A DNA stretch of 64,000 bases from Pectobacterium zantedeschiae (lineage in GTDB: Bacteria; Pseudomonadota; Gammaproteobacteria; Enterobacterales; Enterobacteriaceae), in NCBI RefSeq assembly GCF_004137795.1, contig NZ_NWTM01000006.1:62001-126000 (forward strand), given 5' to 3'. Both the position numbers and the translations under genes were made by a program. The notes beneath the pieces were generated by a model. The model did not search any database. It worked only from the letters and a program-made list of their open reading frames with translations, and had not been told where the DNA came from. Shown piece by piece: positions 52,931-62,595 of the stretch. How positions within the stretch are numbered: the stretch's first letter is position 1; every line of letters begins with the position of its first letter.

Positions 52931-53844
52931 GTGTATCGCAACCTTTCCTTGAACTGATGCCGGAGGATGATGCCGTCTGGCAAACGCGTATCGCTCAGGG
53001 CGGCTGTTTTGTTGTTGCTGAGGCATCAATGAATGATGCCGTGCCTTGGCTGGCCGAGCGCTGGGGAGGTAGTCTGGAACAGACGCGTTTGTACTGGGGG
53101 GAAACGGGGCGTGTTCATGCCTCGGTATCGCCCTATTGCATCCCGCTTAACGTTGCTAACTGGCCGCAGGTGAAAGAGCACATTATCACCCAACCCGGTT
53201 GGGGAATGGGCCTGCAACTGGAATGGTTTATGCAGGCGTACTCGCCGCTCGATCAATTGCTTGAGGTCACGAAGCATTTGCGGCAGTGGAGTCTGGTGGC
53301 CTCACCTTCCGGGGAAAATGTCATTCTACGTGTAGGGGACTGGCAGGTGGTGAATCAGCTGTTATCCGCCAGCTCCGCACAAGAGGCTTGTGCGCTCTAT
53401 GGCCCGATAGCCCGCTTCTGCGATATTTCGCCTGATGGAACCGTACATGCTTTAAACCTGACAGCCCGCGAACCCCACTCCATTCCCGATATCTTGCCGC
53501 GTCAACTGAGCGATGAACAATGGCACGCCATCATGACGCCTTCTGAACATCAGAATCTGGCGCGCTATAGGGAACACCTGCGTGCTTACCATGCTGGCTG
53601 GCAACATGCGCCTGACGATGAGCTACAGACGTTTACCTACCAGCAGGCGGAACAGGCGAAGAACAACGGTTTTAACAACGACCGCGATATTGTGCGTTGG
53701 CTGGCATTGGCGACAGAGCTCTCGCCCGAATTCATTCATCAGCCTTGGGCGAAAAACATTTTGGTACAGCCGGAATACATAGGCATGCAAAGCCGTATGG
53801 ATCGCCTGTATCAGGCAGCAATTGACCACCTGGACGAAGCATAA
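52927..53844 (+). CDS. DUF4123 T6SS adaptor/chaperone (second)
   Basis: 305 residues, beginning inside the stop region of the preceding gene (ATGA). It shows the domain pattern more weakly: GGCFVVAEASMNDAVPWLAE, SPYCIPLNVANWPQVKEHII, then LLEVTKHLRQWSLVASPSGE and NVILRVGDWQVVNQLL. The C-terminal half (HLRAYHAGWQHAPDDELQTF, IVRWLALATELSPEFIHQPW) is helical. It lies 20 bases before rhs, so it is the best candidate for the Rhs-dedicated adaptor. The pairing with a second, different DUF4123 gene is unusual enough to note. Confidence 0.75.
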   Translation: MSVSQPFLELMPEDDAVWQTRIAQGGCFVVAEASMNDAVPWLAERWGGSLEQTRLYWGETGRVHASVSPYCIPLNVANWPQVKEHIITQPGWGMGLQLEWFMQAYSPLDQLLEVTKHLRQWSLVASPSGENVILRVGDWQVVNQLLSASSAQEACALYGPIARFCDISPDGTVHALNLTAREPHSIPDILPRQLSDEQWHAIMTPSEHQNLARYREHLRAYHAGWQHAPDDELQTFTYQQAEQAKNNGFNNDRDIVRWLALATELSPEFIHQPWAKNILVQPEYIGMQSRMDRLYQAAIDHLDEA

Positions 53845-53864
53845 AATAAAAAGGACGTCATTTC

Positions 53865-56800
53865 ATGAGTCAGGATAAAAGCAGCGCGTTAGCTGCTAGC
53901 GGGGATGCCGCAAAGCGTAATTTCACCACGGATAATAAGATTTCAGGGGGATGTACAGCCTGTGCCTGCGAAATACTCGTTTATTACCATTACGATTCGG
54001 GCGACCCAATACCGAACGCCCCGTTTCAATTAACCGATAGCAATAACCACGAGATACGGGGTAAAACTGACGAAAATGGCCTATTTTTCATCCATGACAT
54101 GGGGTGTAGCACATATGAACTGATTTTGGGGGAAGGCAGCGATACGTTCGACCCTAAAGAAACGGTGAAAAATAACCCTGTTTTGATGTCTAACCCTGCT
54201 TACGCGAGTTTTGCTGGAGAATACTTTTCCCTGTTCGTCATTCTGAGAGCGCAAGGGCTGGTGGAGTATGGGTCTGTCCAGCAGTCAGTGAGAATGCCGC
54301 TAAGTACGATACCGGATCAATATAAACCAGCGTTGAAACGCTTCTGGGAATTGGAAAGGCAGCTCTATAGAAGTGATGGCGAGCTCCAAAGAGAAATCCG
54401 CCGGATTCAGCATCAACAGGCAGCGGAGGTAGCTAGTAAGGCATCCAGTATTGATAACGCTGTTCTGCTGTTCTGTGAAGTCATTCTGGGTTGTATTCCC
54501 GTAGTCGGACAGGCGATGGATGTGTATTTCCTCGGGAAGTGGTGCTGGGATAGCTATGAAACTCCTGAATTGCTGAAGGACACCATGCACCAGATTGACG
54601 GGGTGCTGTGCGTCATTGGGTTTGTTCCTGGTGTTGGGGATGCGCTAAAAGTCAGTGGTAATGCCATTACGCAAGCCTTACGGAAGCTCAAAGGTGCTAA
54701 AGGCAACAAACAGCAGAATATTGAGGAAGCCACTCAGATTATTCGCCGTTTGAGTAACGGTAATATAGTCAACTGGTTGATGGGTATACGTTCTGATATC
54801 AGAATTTACGCTGATAAAGGGCAAAAAATACTGGAAACTATGAAAGCGGCGCTGGATCTGCTGGTGAAAGGTGTTTCTGGTGAGCGCAGTTGGATAGTTG
54901 TGCTGATGGCTGACAGCTTTCGAGCCATGGTGAACGTCCTCGAAAAATTAATCTCAATGTTTACCGTTGTCACGGGATTAATTGAGGCTGAATTTGCTGA
55001 ATTTATCCCCCAAATCATGACACAGGTTATTGGCAGTGCGCGGCCTAAAGGGAGCTGTGAGTTATCTGCCATGACTGTGCAAAAGGGGGGATCGGGTGAC
55101 TACCGTACTGAAGAGGAAATCACTGAATTTAATCAACGAGCAGGAAAGCCTAGTGGTTTGACGATGGCTGAGGTCGGAATGGTGTCGTCAATAGGTATAC
55201 TTTCTGCTATGCCAGGGAAAGGCGGTAAGAATAGAATCGGTATGGCCTCTCAGAGTGGGAAACATTCGACGAGCGCCTCACATGCCTCTCAACGCCCACA
55301 TACACCGTCTGAGCAACCCCATTCAACACCGGCGGAAACGCCAAAACCTCAAGATAAGCCTCAGCCTAAACCTAATGATAGCAGTCAAAAAAGTCAGCCT
55401 CATGAGGCTGAAAAACATTCATCGGGTGAGAATAAAAACACGCCAGATGGTGCTACGCGACTCCCTGATGGCACTCATACTATAACGGCAGGTGCTCGGA
55501 CACCCAAACAAAACGTTGATGAAGCAGCCCAGAAAAAAGCACAAGAACAAAATGAAGACGCTAAATCTGACCCCAAAAATGGCAAACAAAATGGTGACCC
55601 TGTCGACATGGCAACCGGGGCTGTGGTGGAGCAGCGCACGGATATTCAGGTAAGCAGTCCTCTGCCGCTTTCATTGCAACGTTACTATCGTTCCACGGGA
55701 AAACGTCACTCTGGTTTATTAGGTACATTGTGGCGTACCAACTGGGATATCAGCCTGACGCTTAACGATGGGGTAGCAACGTTAACAGATGGTGAATTTA
55801 ATCAGGCATTTTTCATGCTCCCGAATGAAGGGGAGTTCAGTCGCTCAACGTCGAACCCACAATGGCGGCTGGCTCGGCAGCAGGGTGAACTGGTGCTTCA
55901 CCATGTTGGTGGCTTGCGCTATCGGTTTGAATATGCGCTTGGTCTCCAACTTTGTTTGACGTCGATTGACGATGCTTCGGGTAATCGGGTGGCTTTCGAG
56001 TGGGTGTTGGGCGAACTGCGCTGGGTTACGTTGTCGGATGGGCGTTTGATTCACGTCACGTCGGAACACCAAAGGGTCACGGCACTGACGCTGTGTACCC
56101 CGCAGCGTCAGCGATTAAAAACGCTGGCGAGCTATAGCTATGACGACCGTGGGTATCTACTGAGCGTGCGGGCAGATGAGGGGCGCAACTTTGACTATCG
56201 CTACTCACTGGAAGGCTGGCTGCTGCGCTGGTCGGATTTAGGCTCGACCTGGGTTGAGCATGATTACGATAAAAAAGGCCGCGCCATCCGGGACAGAACC
56301 TCGGAAGATTACTGGCCTGGTCACTTCGAATACGACGATGACACGCTGACCAGCCATTATCATAGCGGGTTTGGTGGGGTATTCAGCTATGTGCGCGACG
56401 AGCGCAACAATATTCTGCTGGAACGCACGCCAGACGGTGGTGAGACCCGGTTCGAATGGGTGGATAATCAACTGGTGGCAGAGACCGACCCGCTCGGCGG
56501 TCGAACGGTGTATCAGCGCAATGGCTGGGGGCAGGTCACCGAGGTTACCTTACCTGACGGTGCTACACACCAGTATGTGTATGATGATAATGGGCAACTG
56601 TTAGCCTACACCGACCCTATGGGTAACGAATGGCGCTATCAGCGTAATACGGCAGGGCAGGTTGTCGAGGTTAACGACCCGGAAGGGCGTGAGTGGCTAT
56701 ACCGTTATGGTGACACGGGGCAGTTGTCGACGGTGATAGGGCCAGACGGCGTGTTACAGCGTTACCACTATAACCGTCGTGGCCTGCTAAGCAGCCTTGA

Positions 56801-59162
56801 GCGGGATAATGCACCGCCGGTGATGTTCCGGTATGACGACCTTGACCGCCTGACAGAGCGGCATATCGGGCATGAAGCGGGCGTACAGGTGCGGCGCTGG
56901 GAGTATGACGGCGTGCGCGAGTCACCGTCGAAAGTGGTATACGAAGACGGTAGCGAGACGCGGTTTGGTTACGATGTGGAAGGCAACCTGACGGCGGTGA
57001 CGGATGCACTGGGTCAACGCTACCAGTTCCGCTATGGGGCGTTTGATAATCTGCTGGAAGCGACGGACCCGCTGGGGGCGACGATACGCTACCACTACAA
57101 TGCGGAAGCGGAGTTTGCCGGGGTAACGAACAGTCAGGGACGGGACTGGACGTACGGCTTTGACAGCAGTGGACGACTGAGCGAGGAGCGGCATTACGAC
57201 GGTCGGGTATATCGCTATCACTACGATGTGGCCGACCGTCTGGTACAGCGTACGGCACCGGATGGCAGCGCGCTGCACTACGAGCATGATGCGGCAGGGC
57301 GGATAACGCGTATCACGGCGCGGAAAGCGGATGGTGAAACGGACGGCATCACCGAACTGGCGTATGACTCATCCGGCAGGTTGACCCAAGCGGCCAGCCC
57401 GGATGCGGTGGTGGAGTACGCCTATAACCGTGCGGGGCAGGTGACGTCGGAAACAGTCAACGGCGAAGCGGTACAGAGCGGTTACGACGCGGGCGGTCAG
57501 CGTGCCATTGTCGACGGTATTCTGGCGCCGCTACAGTTGGGGTGGCAGTCGGGCCGGCTGTCGTCGCTGGGTATCGGTTCCCACCAGCCGTTGCAGTTCA
57601 GCCACACGGCAGCGGGGGAAGAGCAGCGACGCACTAACGGCAGCGGTTTTTCACTGCGTCACGAGTGGAGCCCGACGGGGCTGTTGCAGCGTCAGGCGCT
57701 GGAAGGGGCGGACGGCCGGGTGAATGACGTGCTGGAGCGGCGTTATCAGTACGATGTGCTGGACCGTCTGACGGGCATCAGCGACAGCCACTGGGGTGAA
57801 CAGGCGTTCCGGCTGAACGGTGCAGGTCAGGTGACGGCGGAGCGCCGTGATGAGGGACGGCGGCGTCAGGCGCGGCTGTTTGGCTACGACAGCGAACAGA
57901 ACCTGTGCGAGGTGTCCCAGATAGCGCCGGGTCTGGGTGAGATGCTGAAGGTACAGGATGCGGTGGTACAGTCATCGGCGCGCTATGATGCGGCGGGACG
58001 GGTCATCGAGCGGGGTCACACGCAGTACCGGTATGATGACTGCGGGCGTCTGGCGATGAAACGGGAAACCCGGCCGGGGTTCAGGCCGAAGGAAACGTAT
58101 TTCGACTGGGACGTGCAGGACCGACTGGTGCGGGTGAGTTTGCCAGACGGGGGGCGGTGGCGGTATCGTTACGATGCGTTTGGGCGCAGAATCAACAAGG
58201 TGCGCGAGGGGCAGGTGCCGTCGGCGCAGGCGGTAGCGCGGGTGGCGTACCGGTGGGACGGTGACCAGCTGATTGGTCAGCAGCAGTACCGGGCAGACGG
58301 TTCAGCGGCACGGGAAGTGCAGTGGGTGTACGAGCCGGGGAGCTTCCGGCCACTGGCACAGGTGGAAGCGCAGGGTGAGAGCACGCAGTTACACTACATC
58401 GTCACGGACCTGACAGGAACGGCGAGAGAGCTGTGCAGCGAGGAAGGGGACGTTCGCTGGCGCGGGGAACAGGGACTGTGGGGCGCACACCGCGAAGAGC
58501 GACGGCCTATTCCGCTGCGGCGCTACCTGGGCGATGCGGCGAACGAAGAGGTGTACTGCGAGCTGCGCTATCAGGGGCAGTTGTACGACGCAGAAACGGG
58601 GCTTTACTACAACCGGCATCGTTACTATGATGCGGAGAGTGGACAGTACCTGTCACCGGACCCGATAGGGTTACTTGGCGGCCGCAGACCACAAGGTTAT
58701 GTACATAACCCGTTGGAATGGGTGGATCCATTTGGACTGACGCCGAAACAAGATGCAAAAATGGGGCCTCATGGGACGCTGAAAAAGGATCCTAGCCCTG
58801 GGCAGTCTCACCACCTTAACCAAGATGCTGCATATAGAGATGTTATTCCGAGAGAGAAAGGCGCTGCGATAAAATTAGAAGGTAACGCGTTTACTGAACC
58901 GGGAACACCTCATTATGAAGCCCATAGCTCAATGGAGAAGTTCTGGGATCAATATAGAAAAGGTGGAGAGTTCTATAGGGAAATGCCAACCAATACCCAA
59001 TATACTCAGGCATTAAAACGTTCTCTGGAAGCTGCTGGTCTACCTGCTAATCAGGTCAATCAGGCAGTAAGATATAGTATACAAAATAGAATCCAACACG
59101 GTGCTCTTGGTGGTATGGAAGTACCTAGACTCCCTGGAAGAATTAATCAGGTAAAACCATGA
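53865..59162 (+). CDS. rhs: Rhs polymorphic toxin with SHH-type HNH/Endo VII nuclease-like C-terminus
   Basis: 1765 residues. The N-terminal part (1-580) has an Ig/transthyretin-like segment ([20 protein letters not shown]), hydrophobic helices around 200-225 ([20 protein letters not shown]) and a Pro/Lys/Ser-rich linker. The Rhs/YD cage follows from [20 protein letters not shown] with numerous YD repeats, ending in [20 protein letters not shown] (Asp1599) and WVDPFGL (Asp1621). The variable tip of about 140 residues contains [19 protein letters not shown] (His1649, His1650) and GTPHYEAH, resembling the SHH-signature HNH nuclease toxins. No N-terminal PAAR is evident. The tip and linker are AT-rich against a GC-rich cage. 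Confidence 0.9.
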   Translation: MSQDKSSALAASGDAAKRNFTTDNKISGGCTACACEILVYYHYDSGDPIPNAPFQLTDSNNHEIRGKTDENGLFFIHDMGCSTYELILGEGSDTFDPKETVKNNPVLMSNPAYASFAGEYFSLFVILRAQGLVEYGSVQQSVRMPLSTIPDQYKPALKRFWELERQLYRSDGELQREIRRIQHQQAAEVASKASSIDNAVLLFCEVILGCIPVVGQAMDVYFLGKWCWDSYETPELLKDTMHQIDGVLCVIGFVPGVGDALKVSGNAITQALRKLKGAKGNKQQNIEEATQIIRRLSNGNIVNWLMGIRSDIRIYADKGQKILETMKAALDLLVKGVSGERSWIVVLMADSFRAMVNVLEKLISMFTVVTGLIEAEFAEFIPQIMTQVIGSARPKGSCELSAMTVQKGGSGDYRTEEEITEFNQRAGKPSGLTMAEVGMVSSIGILSAMPGKGGKNRIGMASQSGKHSTSASHASQRPHTPSEQPHSTPAETPKPQDKPQPKPNDSSQKSQPHEAEKHSSGENKNTPDGATRLPDGTHTITAGARTPKQNVDEAAQKKAQEQNEDAKSDPKNGKQNGDPVDMATGAVVEQRTDIQVSSPLPLSLQRYYRSTGKRHSGLLGTLWRTNWDISLTLNDGVATLTDGEFNQAFFMLPNEGEFSRSTSNPQWRLARQQGELVLHHVGGLRYRFEYALGLQLCLTSIDDASGNRVAFEWVLGELRWVTLSDGRLIHVTSEHQRVTALTLCTPQRQRLKTLASYSYDDRGYLLSVRADEGRNFDYRYSLEGWLLRWSDLGSTWVEHDYDKKGRAIRDRTSEDYWPGHFEYDDDTLTSHYHSGFGGVFSYVRDERNNILLERTPDGGETRFEWVDNQLVAETDPLGGRTVYQRNGWGQVTEVTLPDGATHQYVYDDNGQLLAYTDPMGNEWRYQRNTAGQVVEVNDPEGREWLYRYGDTGQLSTVIGPDGVLQRYHYNRRGLLSSLERDNAPPVMFRYDDLDRLTERHIGHEAGVQVRRWEYDGVRESPSKVVYEDGSETRFGYDVEGNLTAVTDALGQRYQFRYGAFDNLLEATDPLGATIRYHYNAEAEFAGVTNSQGRDWTYGFDSSGRLSEERHYDGRVYRYHYDVADRLVQRTAPDGSALHYEHDAAGRITRITARKADGETDGITELAYDSSGRLTQAASPDAVVEYAYNRAGQVTSETVNGEAVQSGYDAGGQRAIVDGILAPLQLGWQSGRLSSLGIGSHQPLQFSHTAAGEEQRRTNGSGFSLRHEWSPTGLLQRQALEGADGRVNDVLERRYQYDVLDRLTGISDSHWGEQAFRLNGAGQVTAERRDEGRRRQARLFGYDSEQNLCEVSQIAPGLGEMLKVQDAVVQSSARYDAAGRVIERGHTQYRYDDCGRLAMKRETRPGFRPKETYFDWDVQDRLVRVSLPDGGRWRYRYDAFGRRINKVREGQVPSAQAVARVAYRWDGDQLIGQQQYRADGSAAREVQWVYEPGSFRPLAQVEAQGESTQLHYIVTDLTGTARELCSEEGDVRWRGEQGLWGAHREERRPIPLRRYLGDAANEEVYCELRYQGQLYDAETGLYYNRHRYYDAESGQYLSPDPIGLLGGRRPQGYVHNPLEWVDPFGLTPKQDAKMGPHGTLKKDPSPGQSHHLNQDAAYRDVIPREKGAAIKLEGNAFTEPGTPHYEAHSSMEKFWDQYRKGGEFYREMPTNTQYTQALKRSLEAAGLPANQVNQAVRYSIQNRIQHGALGGMEVPRLPGRINQVKP

Positions 59163-59632
59163 AAATATCTCGTTATGCAGTTGATAGGTTGCTGAAAATA
59201 AATTGGTTCTCTGCTGTAGGTGATACGGTTCAGTTACCCGGAGTACGGCAAGTTAAAGATAAACATGAATTTATGAAAAGCATCGATGGGATTGAATGGG
59301 AAAATACTACACTAGAGGCTGGCAATGAAATAACGGGGCTTTTAGCTAAGAAGTTTTCAAACGACTATCATCATTGGAATCCATTGGTAAGAGAAGCTAA
59401 AAAAATATTAGATGGAGAAGTGTTGCCATCTATCTCATCAAATATCATTACAAATGAAGTGATATTAAATAATGTGAAGTGGGATCTGGTTAACTATCTA
59501 ATGGAAGATGCATATAAGGATAAGATAAAAAAGCCACTTTTTTTTGATTCTCTGATCTGTATTTATGAATCAGGACATATTCCTTGCGGTTGGGATGGTG
59601 TCTGGCCTAATGGTAATTTAGTGATTTATTGA
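59159..59632 (+). CDS. rhsI: Immunity protein candidate for the Rhs SHH-type toxin
   Basis: 157 residues, starting [20 protein letters not shown] and overlapping the rhs stop by 4 bases (ATGA). It is acidic to neutral, cytoplasmic (no signal peptide or membrane helix), with [20 protein letters not shown] in the middle and [18 protein letters not shown] near the end. The AT-rich composition equals that of the toxin tip. Location directly behind an Rhs C-terminal toxin is the standard place for its cognate immunity gene. The family is not recognised with certainty. Confidence 0.72.
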   Translation: MKISRYAVDRLLKINWFSAVGDTVQLPGVRQVKDKHEFMKSIDGIEWENTTLEAGNEITGLLAKKFSNDYHHWNPLVREAKKILDGEVLPSISSNIITNEVILNNVKWDLVNYLMEDAYKDKIKKPLFFDSLICIYESGHIPCGWDGVWPNGNLVIY

Positions 59633-59644
59633 TATATAAAATAG

Positions 59645-59682
59645 CCGGAAGAGATCACCCGATCGATCCTTCCGGTTTTTTT
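59645..59682 (+). terminator. Terminator after the first rhs/immunity pair
   Basis: CCGGAAG (59645-59651) and CTTCCGG (59669-59675) with inner pairing GATC/GATC, then seven T. A degenerate copy is found after the second immunity gene (61047 onward). Confidence 0.8.
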
Positions 59683-59707
59683 ATTTTATTAGCGGTCAGG
59701 TTAGTCG

Positions 59708-59842
59708 CTATAAATTAATCTGCGTCTCAATAATAATCCTGCCGCGCTCCACCGTGACGGTAACGGGCATCCCGGTGATAAAGCCCGGCTCTTCCAGCCA
59801 GCGGCCTTTAAGGTTAATCGCCGACGGCGGGTTGGATTTACC
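59708..59842 (-). pseudogene. symE: symE-like remnant (C-terminal part)
   Basis: On the minus strand the sequence reads GKSNPPSAINLKGRWLEEPG then FITGMPVTVTVERGRIIIET and QINL to a TAG at 59708, matching the SpoVT/AbrB-like C-terminal part of SymE-family toxins. The N-terminal part is cut off at the junction with the duplicated rhs sequence. Enterobacterial rhs loci often carry symE next to them. Confidence 0.72.
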
Positions 59843-59846
59843 ATAT

Positions 59847-60592
59847 ACGGCAGCGGTTTTTCACTGCGTCACGAGTGGAGCCCGACGGGACTGTTGCAGC
59901 GTCAGGCGCTGGAAGGGGCGGATGGCCGGGTGAATGACGTGCTGGAGCGTCGTTATCAGTACGATGTGCTGGACCGTCTGACGGGCATCAGCGACAGCCA
60001 CTGGGGTGAACAGGCGTTCCGGCTGAACGGTGCAGGTCAGGTGACGGCGGAGCGCCGTGATGAGGGGCGACCTATTCCGCTGCGGCGCTATCTGGGCGAT
60101 GCGGCGAACGAAGAGGTTTACTGCGAGCTACGCTATCAGGGGCGGTTGTATGACGCAGAAACGGGGCTTTACTACAACCGGCATCGTTACTATGATGCGG
60201 AGAGCGGACAGTATCTGTCACCTGACCCGATAGGTTTAGCGGGCGGTATAAGGCCGCAGGCTTACGTTCATAACCCGTTGGAGTGGGTTGATCCGCTTGG
60301 GGTGACTAAATCAGGTTGTGATGGGGAAAATAGCCCAGAGAATTCAAAAACTCCTCCTAAGAGTCATAAGGAACAAGCAGCAGAACTTGGCTACTCAAAA
60401 ACAAATGAGCGCTCTCATGGTCAGCCTGTTTATGTGAATAAAAAAGCACCGAGAGATGTAAGATATATTACTCATAATGTCGATGGACGTAATGGTGGTT
60501 TTTGGAAAGGCGCGGATAGCGTGAAGAATTTAGGAAGTAGAAAAACTAGGTCTGGAACATATGATGCTAATCTAAATAGGATAGGAGATTAG
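59847..60592 (+). CDS. Displaced (orphan) Rhs C-terminal module with alternative toxin tip, 5'-truncated and internally deleted
   Basis: From 59847 the sequence duplicates the rhs cage (57637-57860), then jumps in frame from DEGR to [20 protein letters not shown], lacking 645 bp (57861-58505) of the full gene, and continues to [12 protein letters not shown] and [10 protein letters not shown]. The tip is new: about 95 residues with KSHKEQAAELGYSKTNERS, HGQPVYVNKKAPRD, VDGRNGGFWKGADSVKNLGS and SGTYDANLNRIGD, resembling the toxin-21 type (putative RNase) found in CDI and Rhs proteins. No good start is present; TTG 59894 is only possible. It is probably silent until recombined into the complete rhs. 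Confidence 0.75.
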
Positions 60593-60594
60593 TT

Positions 60595-61041
60595 GTGAAG
60601 TATTCTTACAGGGTCGCTAAATACAGAAGTATTGATGATGGCGGTAATCCTCATTCATCTCCAGATGAATGGACTAGTTTTTTTGATGTTGGTGATAAAG
60701 TCGATATTGATGAATATCATAGGGTTGAAAATCAATATATTGATTTCATATCAGAGGCTTGCTCCTTTTTTTCAGTAAATGAGCTTAGGCTTAAGGATTT
60801 AGAGTTAAATGGCGATGTTAATTATTCAGATAATCAAAAGATTAAACTTAACTTTATTGAAGGTGTTGTTAAGAGTGTATTGAGGGAGGAGGTCTGGTGT
60901 AAGTTGGTTAGTGATAGTATTGAGTTTCATTTTGGATATGATTTTTATATTTATTTTTTATCAAGAAATAATCCCGAATCTTTTATTAAAAAACTTAATT
61001 CACCATTAACAGTGCAAGAATATATTTCACCATATATATAA
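60595..61041 (+). CDS. rhsI2: Immunity protein candidate for the displaced Rhs tip
   Basis: 148 residues from a GTG at 60595, two bases after the stop of the orphan module, with GGAG upstream. It begins MKYSYRVAKYRSIDDGGNPH and contains DEWTSFFDVGDKVDIDEYHR and IKLNFIEGVVKSVLREEVWC. It is acidic, AT-rich and cytoplasmic. The pairing with the toxin tip is from position. Retention of an intact immunity gene beside an orphan tip is typical, as it still protects from siblings that carry the tip in an active rhs. Confidence 0.7.
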   Translation: MKYSYRVAKYRSIDDGGNPHSSPDEWTSFFDVGDKVDIDEYHRVENQYIDFISEACSFFSVNELRLKDLELNGDVNYSDNQKIKLNFIEGVVKSVLREEVWCKLVSDSIEFHFGYDFYIYFLSRNNPESFIKKLNSPLTVQEYISPYI

Positions 61042-61045
61042 TGTT

Positions 61046-61139
61046 AACCGGAAGTGATCTCAACGATCCTTTCGGCTTATTTATTTTTAGCAGTTGGTTA
61101 GCCGCTACAGATTAATCTTCGTCTCAATAATGATCCTGC
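61046..61139. repeat. Degenerate second copy of the terminator plus symE tail
   Basis: The sequence AACCGGAAGTGATC through ATTAATCTTCGTCTCAATAA to GATCCTGC repeats 59644-59742 with scattered differences, including the last 11 symE codons (IIIETKINL and the TAG stop at 61105). It frames the orphan rhs module on its right side as the complete copy does on the left. Confidence 0.75.
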
Positions 61140-61437
61140 ACCTAAAAACCATCTGCATGATATTTTCTCTAATTAACGTATTATAAGACGATAGCGTAAA
61201 AATTCTTGCTTTTTCCTGCCCGGTTATATCCAATCCCCAACGACAGATTAGTTGGTTTGCTTAAGAATAATCTGCCTCCCTCCAGAATCAGTTCTCTATT
61301 ATTCATTTATTTCGTCTGATCTGCCTTGTTGCATTTTTCACTAGAATGACTAATTCTCATTTTTTAACATGCGAATTTTCTTAATTTCTTATTGTTATTT
61401 TTCATAAGGGAATTGAATTATTAGCAATGTAAATAAA
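61140..61437. other. AT-rich leader upstream of the isonitrile operon
   Basis: No gene is supported on either strand. The AT content is high, which may invite H-NS silencing. Promoter-like TTGCAT/TAGAAT-type elements can be found at 61327-61350, but none is distinctive. Confidence 0.4.
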
Positions 61438-61469
61438 AATACTGAATATGTCATTCAGTATTTTTTTTG
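61438..61469 (+). terminator. Perfect intrinsic terminator in the isnA leader
   Basis: AATACTGAAT (61438-61447), loop ATGTC, ATTCAGTATT (61453-61462) followed by six further T. It lies about 97 bp before isnA with no gene upstream on the same strand after 61041, so it can be an attenuator or an insulator. Confidence 0.8.
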
Positions 61470-61565
61470 TACACTGATTGTGTTTTTATTTTATTGTTTT
61501 TACGCCACTGCTATGCAGTTAATTTAATTTTTATCTTAATGTAAGTTAATGAGGCTATTTTGGAT

Positions 61566-62525
61566 ATGATGGATAATGAATTAATTTCGTCACTAATATT
61601 AAGTGAGCTAATTAAATATCGACGTAGGTTCACTCACTCGACGAAATCAGTGAGTGAAGAAGAGTCCCTGGTGACTCAGGTTCAATTACCCAGAGTTCGC
61701 GCTTTTGTTGAGGAAGGCCGTCGTATTGAGCTTATTCTACCAGCGTTTCCGGTCAAATCTCCCAGTCCTTATAAGGTGCTGGGGAGAATGCCGGATATGG
61801 CAGAGCGCTTGTCCCTGATATTTCTGAATTCGTTATGCCAGCGTATTCAGCTTTATTATCCACCCGGCGCACATATCCGCATTTGTTCTGATGGGCATGT
61901 ATTTGGCGATCTGATTGGGACCAGCGACGAAACCATTAACACCTATCAGGATGAAATAGAAAATTTATTGCATGAACTGGGGGCCGTTCATCTCAGCGTC
62001 TTTAATCTTAAGGATGTGGAGAATATGGCTGCACTCACTGCTGACTATGATCATCTTCGCCAGAAACTGGTTGAGGATTACGCCGAATCAGAAGAGGAGA
62101 TCAAGGAGCAGCTTATGCAGAGCGAAGAAGGCTTACAGCTTTATCGTTCAATAACTCGTTTCCTCTATGAAGATAGCCTGCGGCCCGACTATACCGGCTC
62201 TAACGCGGCCTTACAGAAGGATGCTAAAAAACGCGCATGTGGCGTTATTCAACGCAGCTGGGCGTGGGGCAACCTGCTTGCTGAAATTTTCCCTGACGCC
62301 ATCCGTTTATCTATTCACCCGCAACCTGCGGACAGCCTAAAACTGGGTATTCATATGATGCCCACCAAAGATGACTGGTTGACGCCCTGGCATGGAGTTG
62401 CCGCCAATGTTAATGGGCAGTTTGTACTTATGAAGAATATGGATGCACAGCAGTTGGCCGGTGAGGTGGTAGAAATTCGTGGCATGCCTAGCCATTACTT
62501 AGTCAAACAGCCGGATGTGGCATAA
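61566..62525 (+). CDS. isnA: Isonitrile (isocyanide) synthase, IsnA/PvcA family
   Basis: About 319 residues. The family features are LILPAFPVKSPSPYKVLGRM followed by PDMAERLSLIFLNSLCQRIQ, YYPPGAHIRICSDGHVFGDL, and the C-terminal WHGVAANVNGQFVLMKNMD and EIRGMPSHYLVKQPDVA. IsnA/PvcA enzymes convert the amino group of tyrosine or tryptophan into an isonitrile with a carbon from ribulose 5-phosphate. GAGG at 61551-61554 precedes a TTG at 61560 and ATGs at 61566 and 61569; the ATG at 61566 is chosen. isnB and a glycosyltransferase follow on the same strand, as in rhabduscin-type loci. Confidence 0.9.
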   Translation: MMDNELISSLILSELIKYRRRFTHSTKSVSEEESLVTQVQLPRVRAFVEEGRRIELILPAFPVKSPSPYKVLGRMPDMAERLSLIFLNSLCQRIQLYYPPGAHIRICSDGHVFGDLIGTSDETINTYQDEIENLLHELGAVHLSVFNLKDVENMAALTADYDHLRQKLVEDYAESEEEIKEQLMQSEEGLQLYRSITRFLYEDSLRPDYTGSNAALQKDAKKRACGVIQRSWAWGNLLAEIFPDAIRLSIHPQPADSLKLGIHMMPTKDDWLTPWHGVAANVNGQFVLMKNMDAQQLAGEVVEIRGMPSHYLVKQPDVA

Positions 62526-62595
62526 GCGTGCTCTTCCCTCGCTTTATCATCTGCTGAAAATATCAACATTGTCATCTTATAAAGGAATATACACG

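Noticed and set aside
59894..60592. Independent gene starting at TTG 59894
   Set aside because: The homology to the Rhs cage begins upstream at 59847 in the same frame, so this TTG is an internal Leu codon and the module is a truncated fragment rather than a separate gene.
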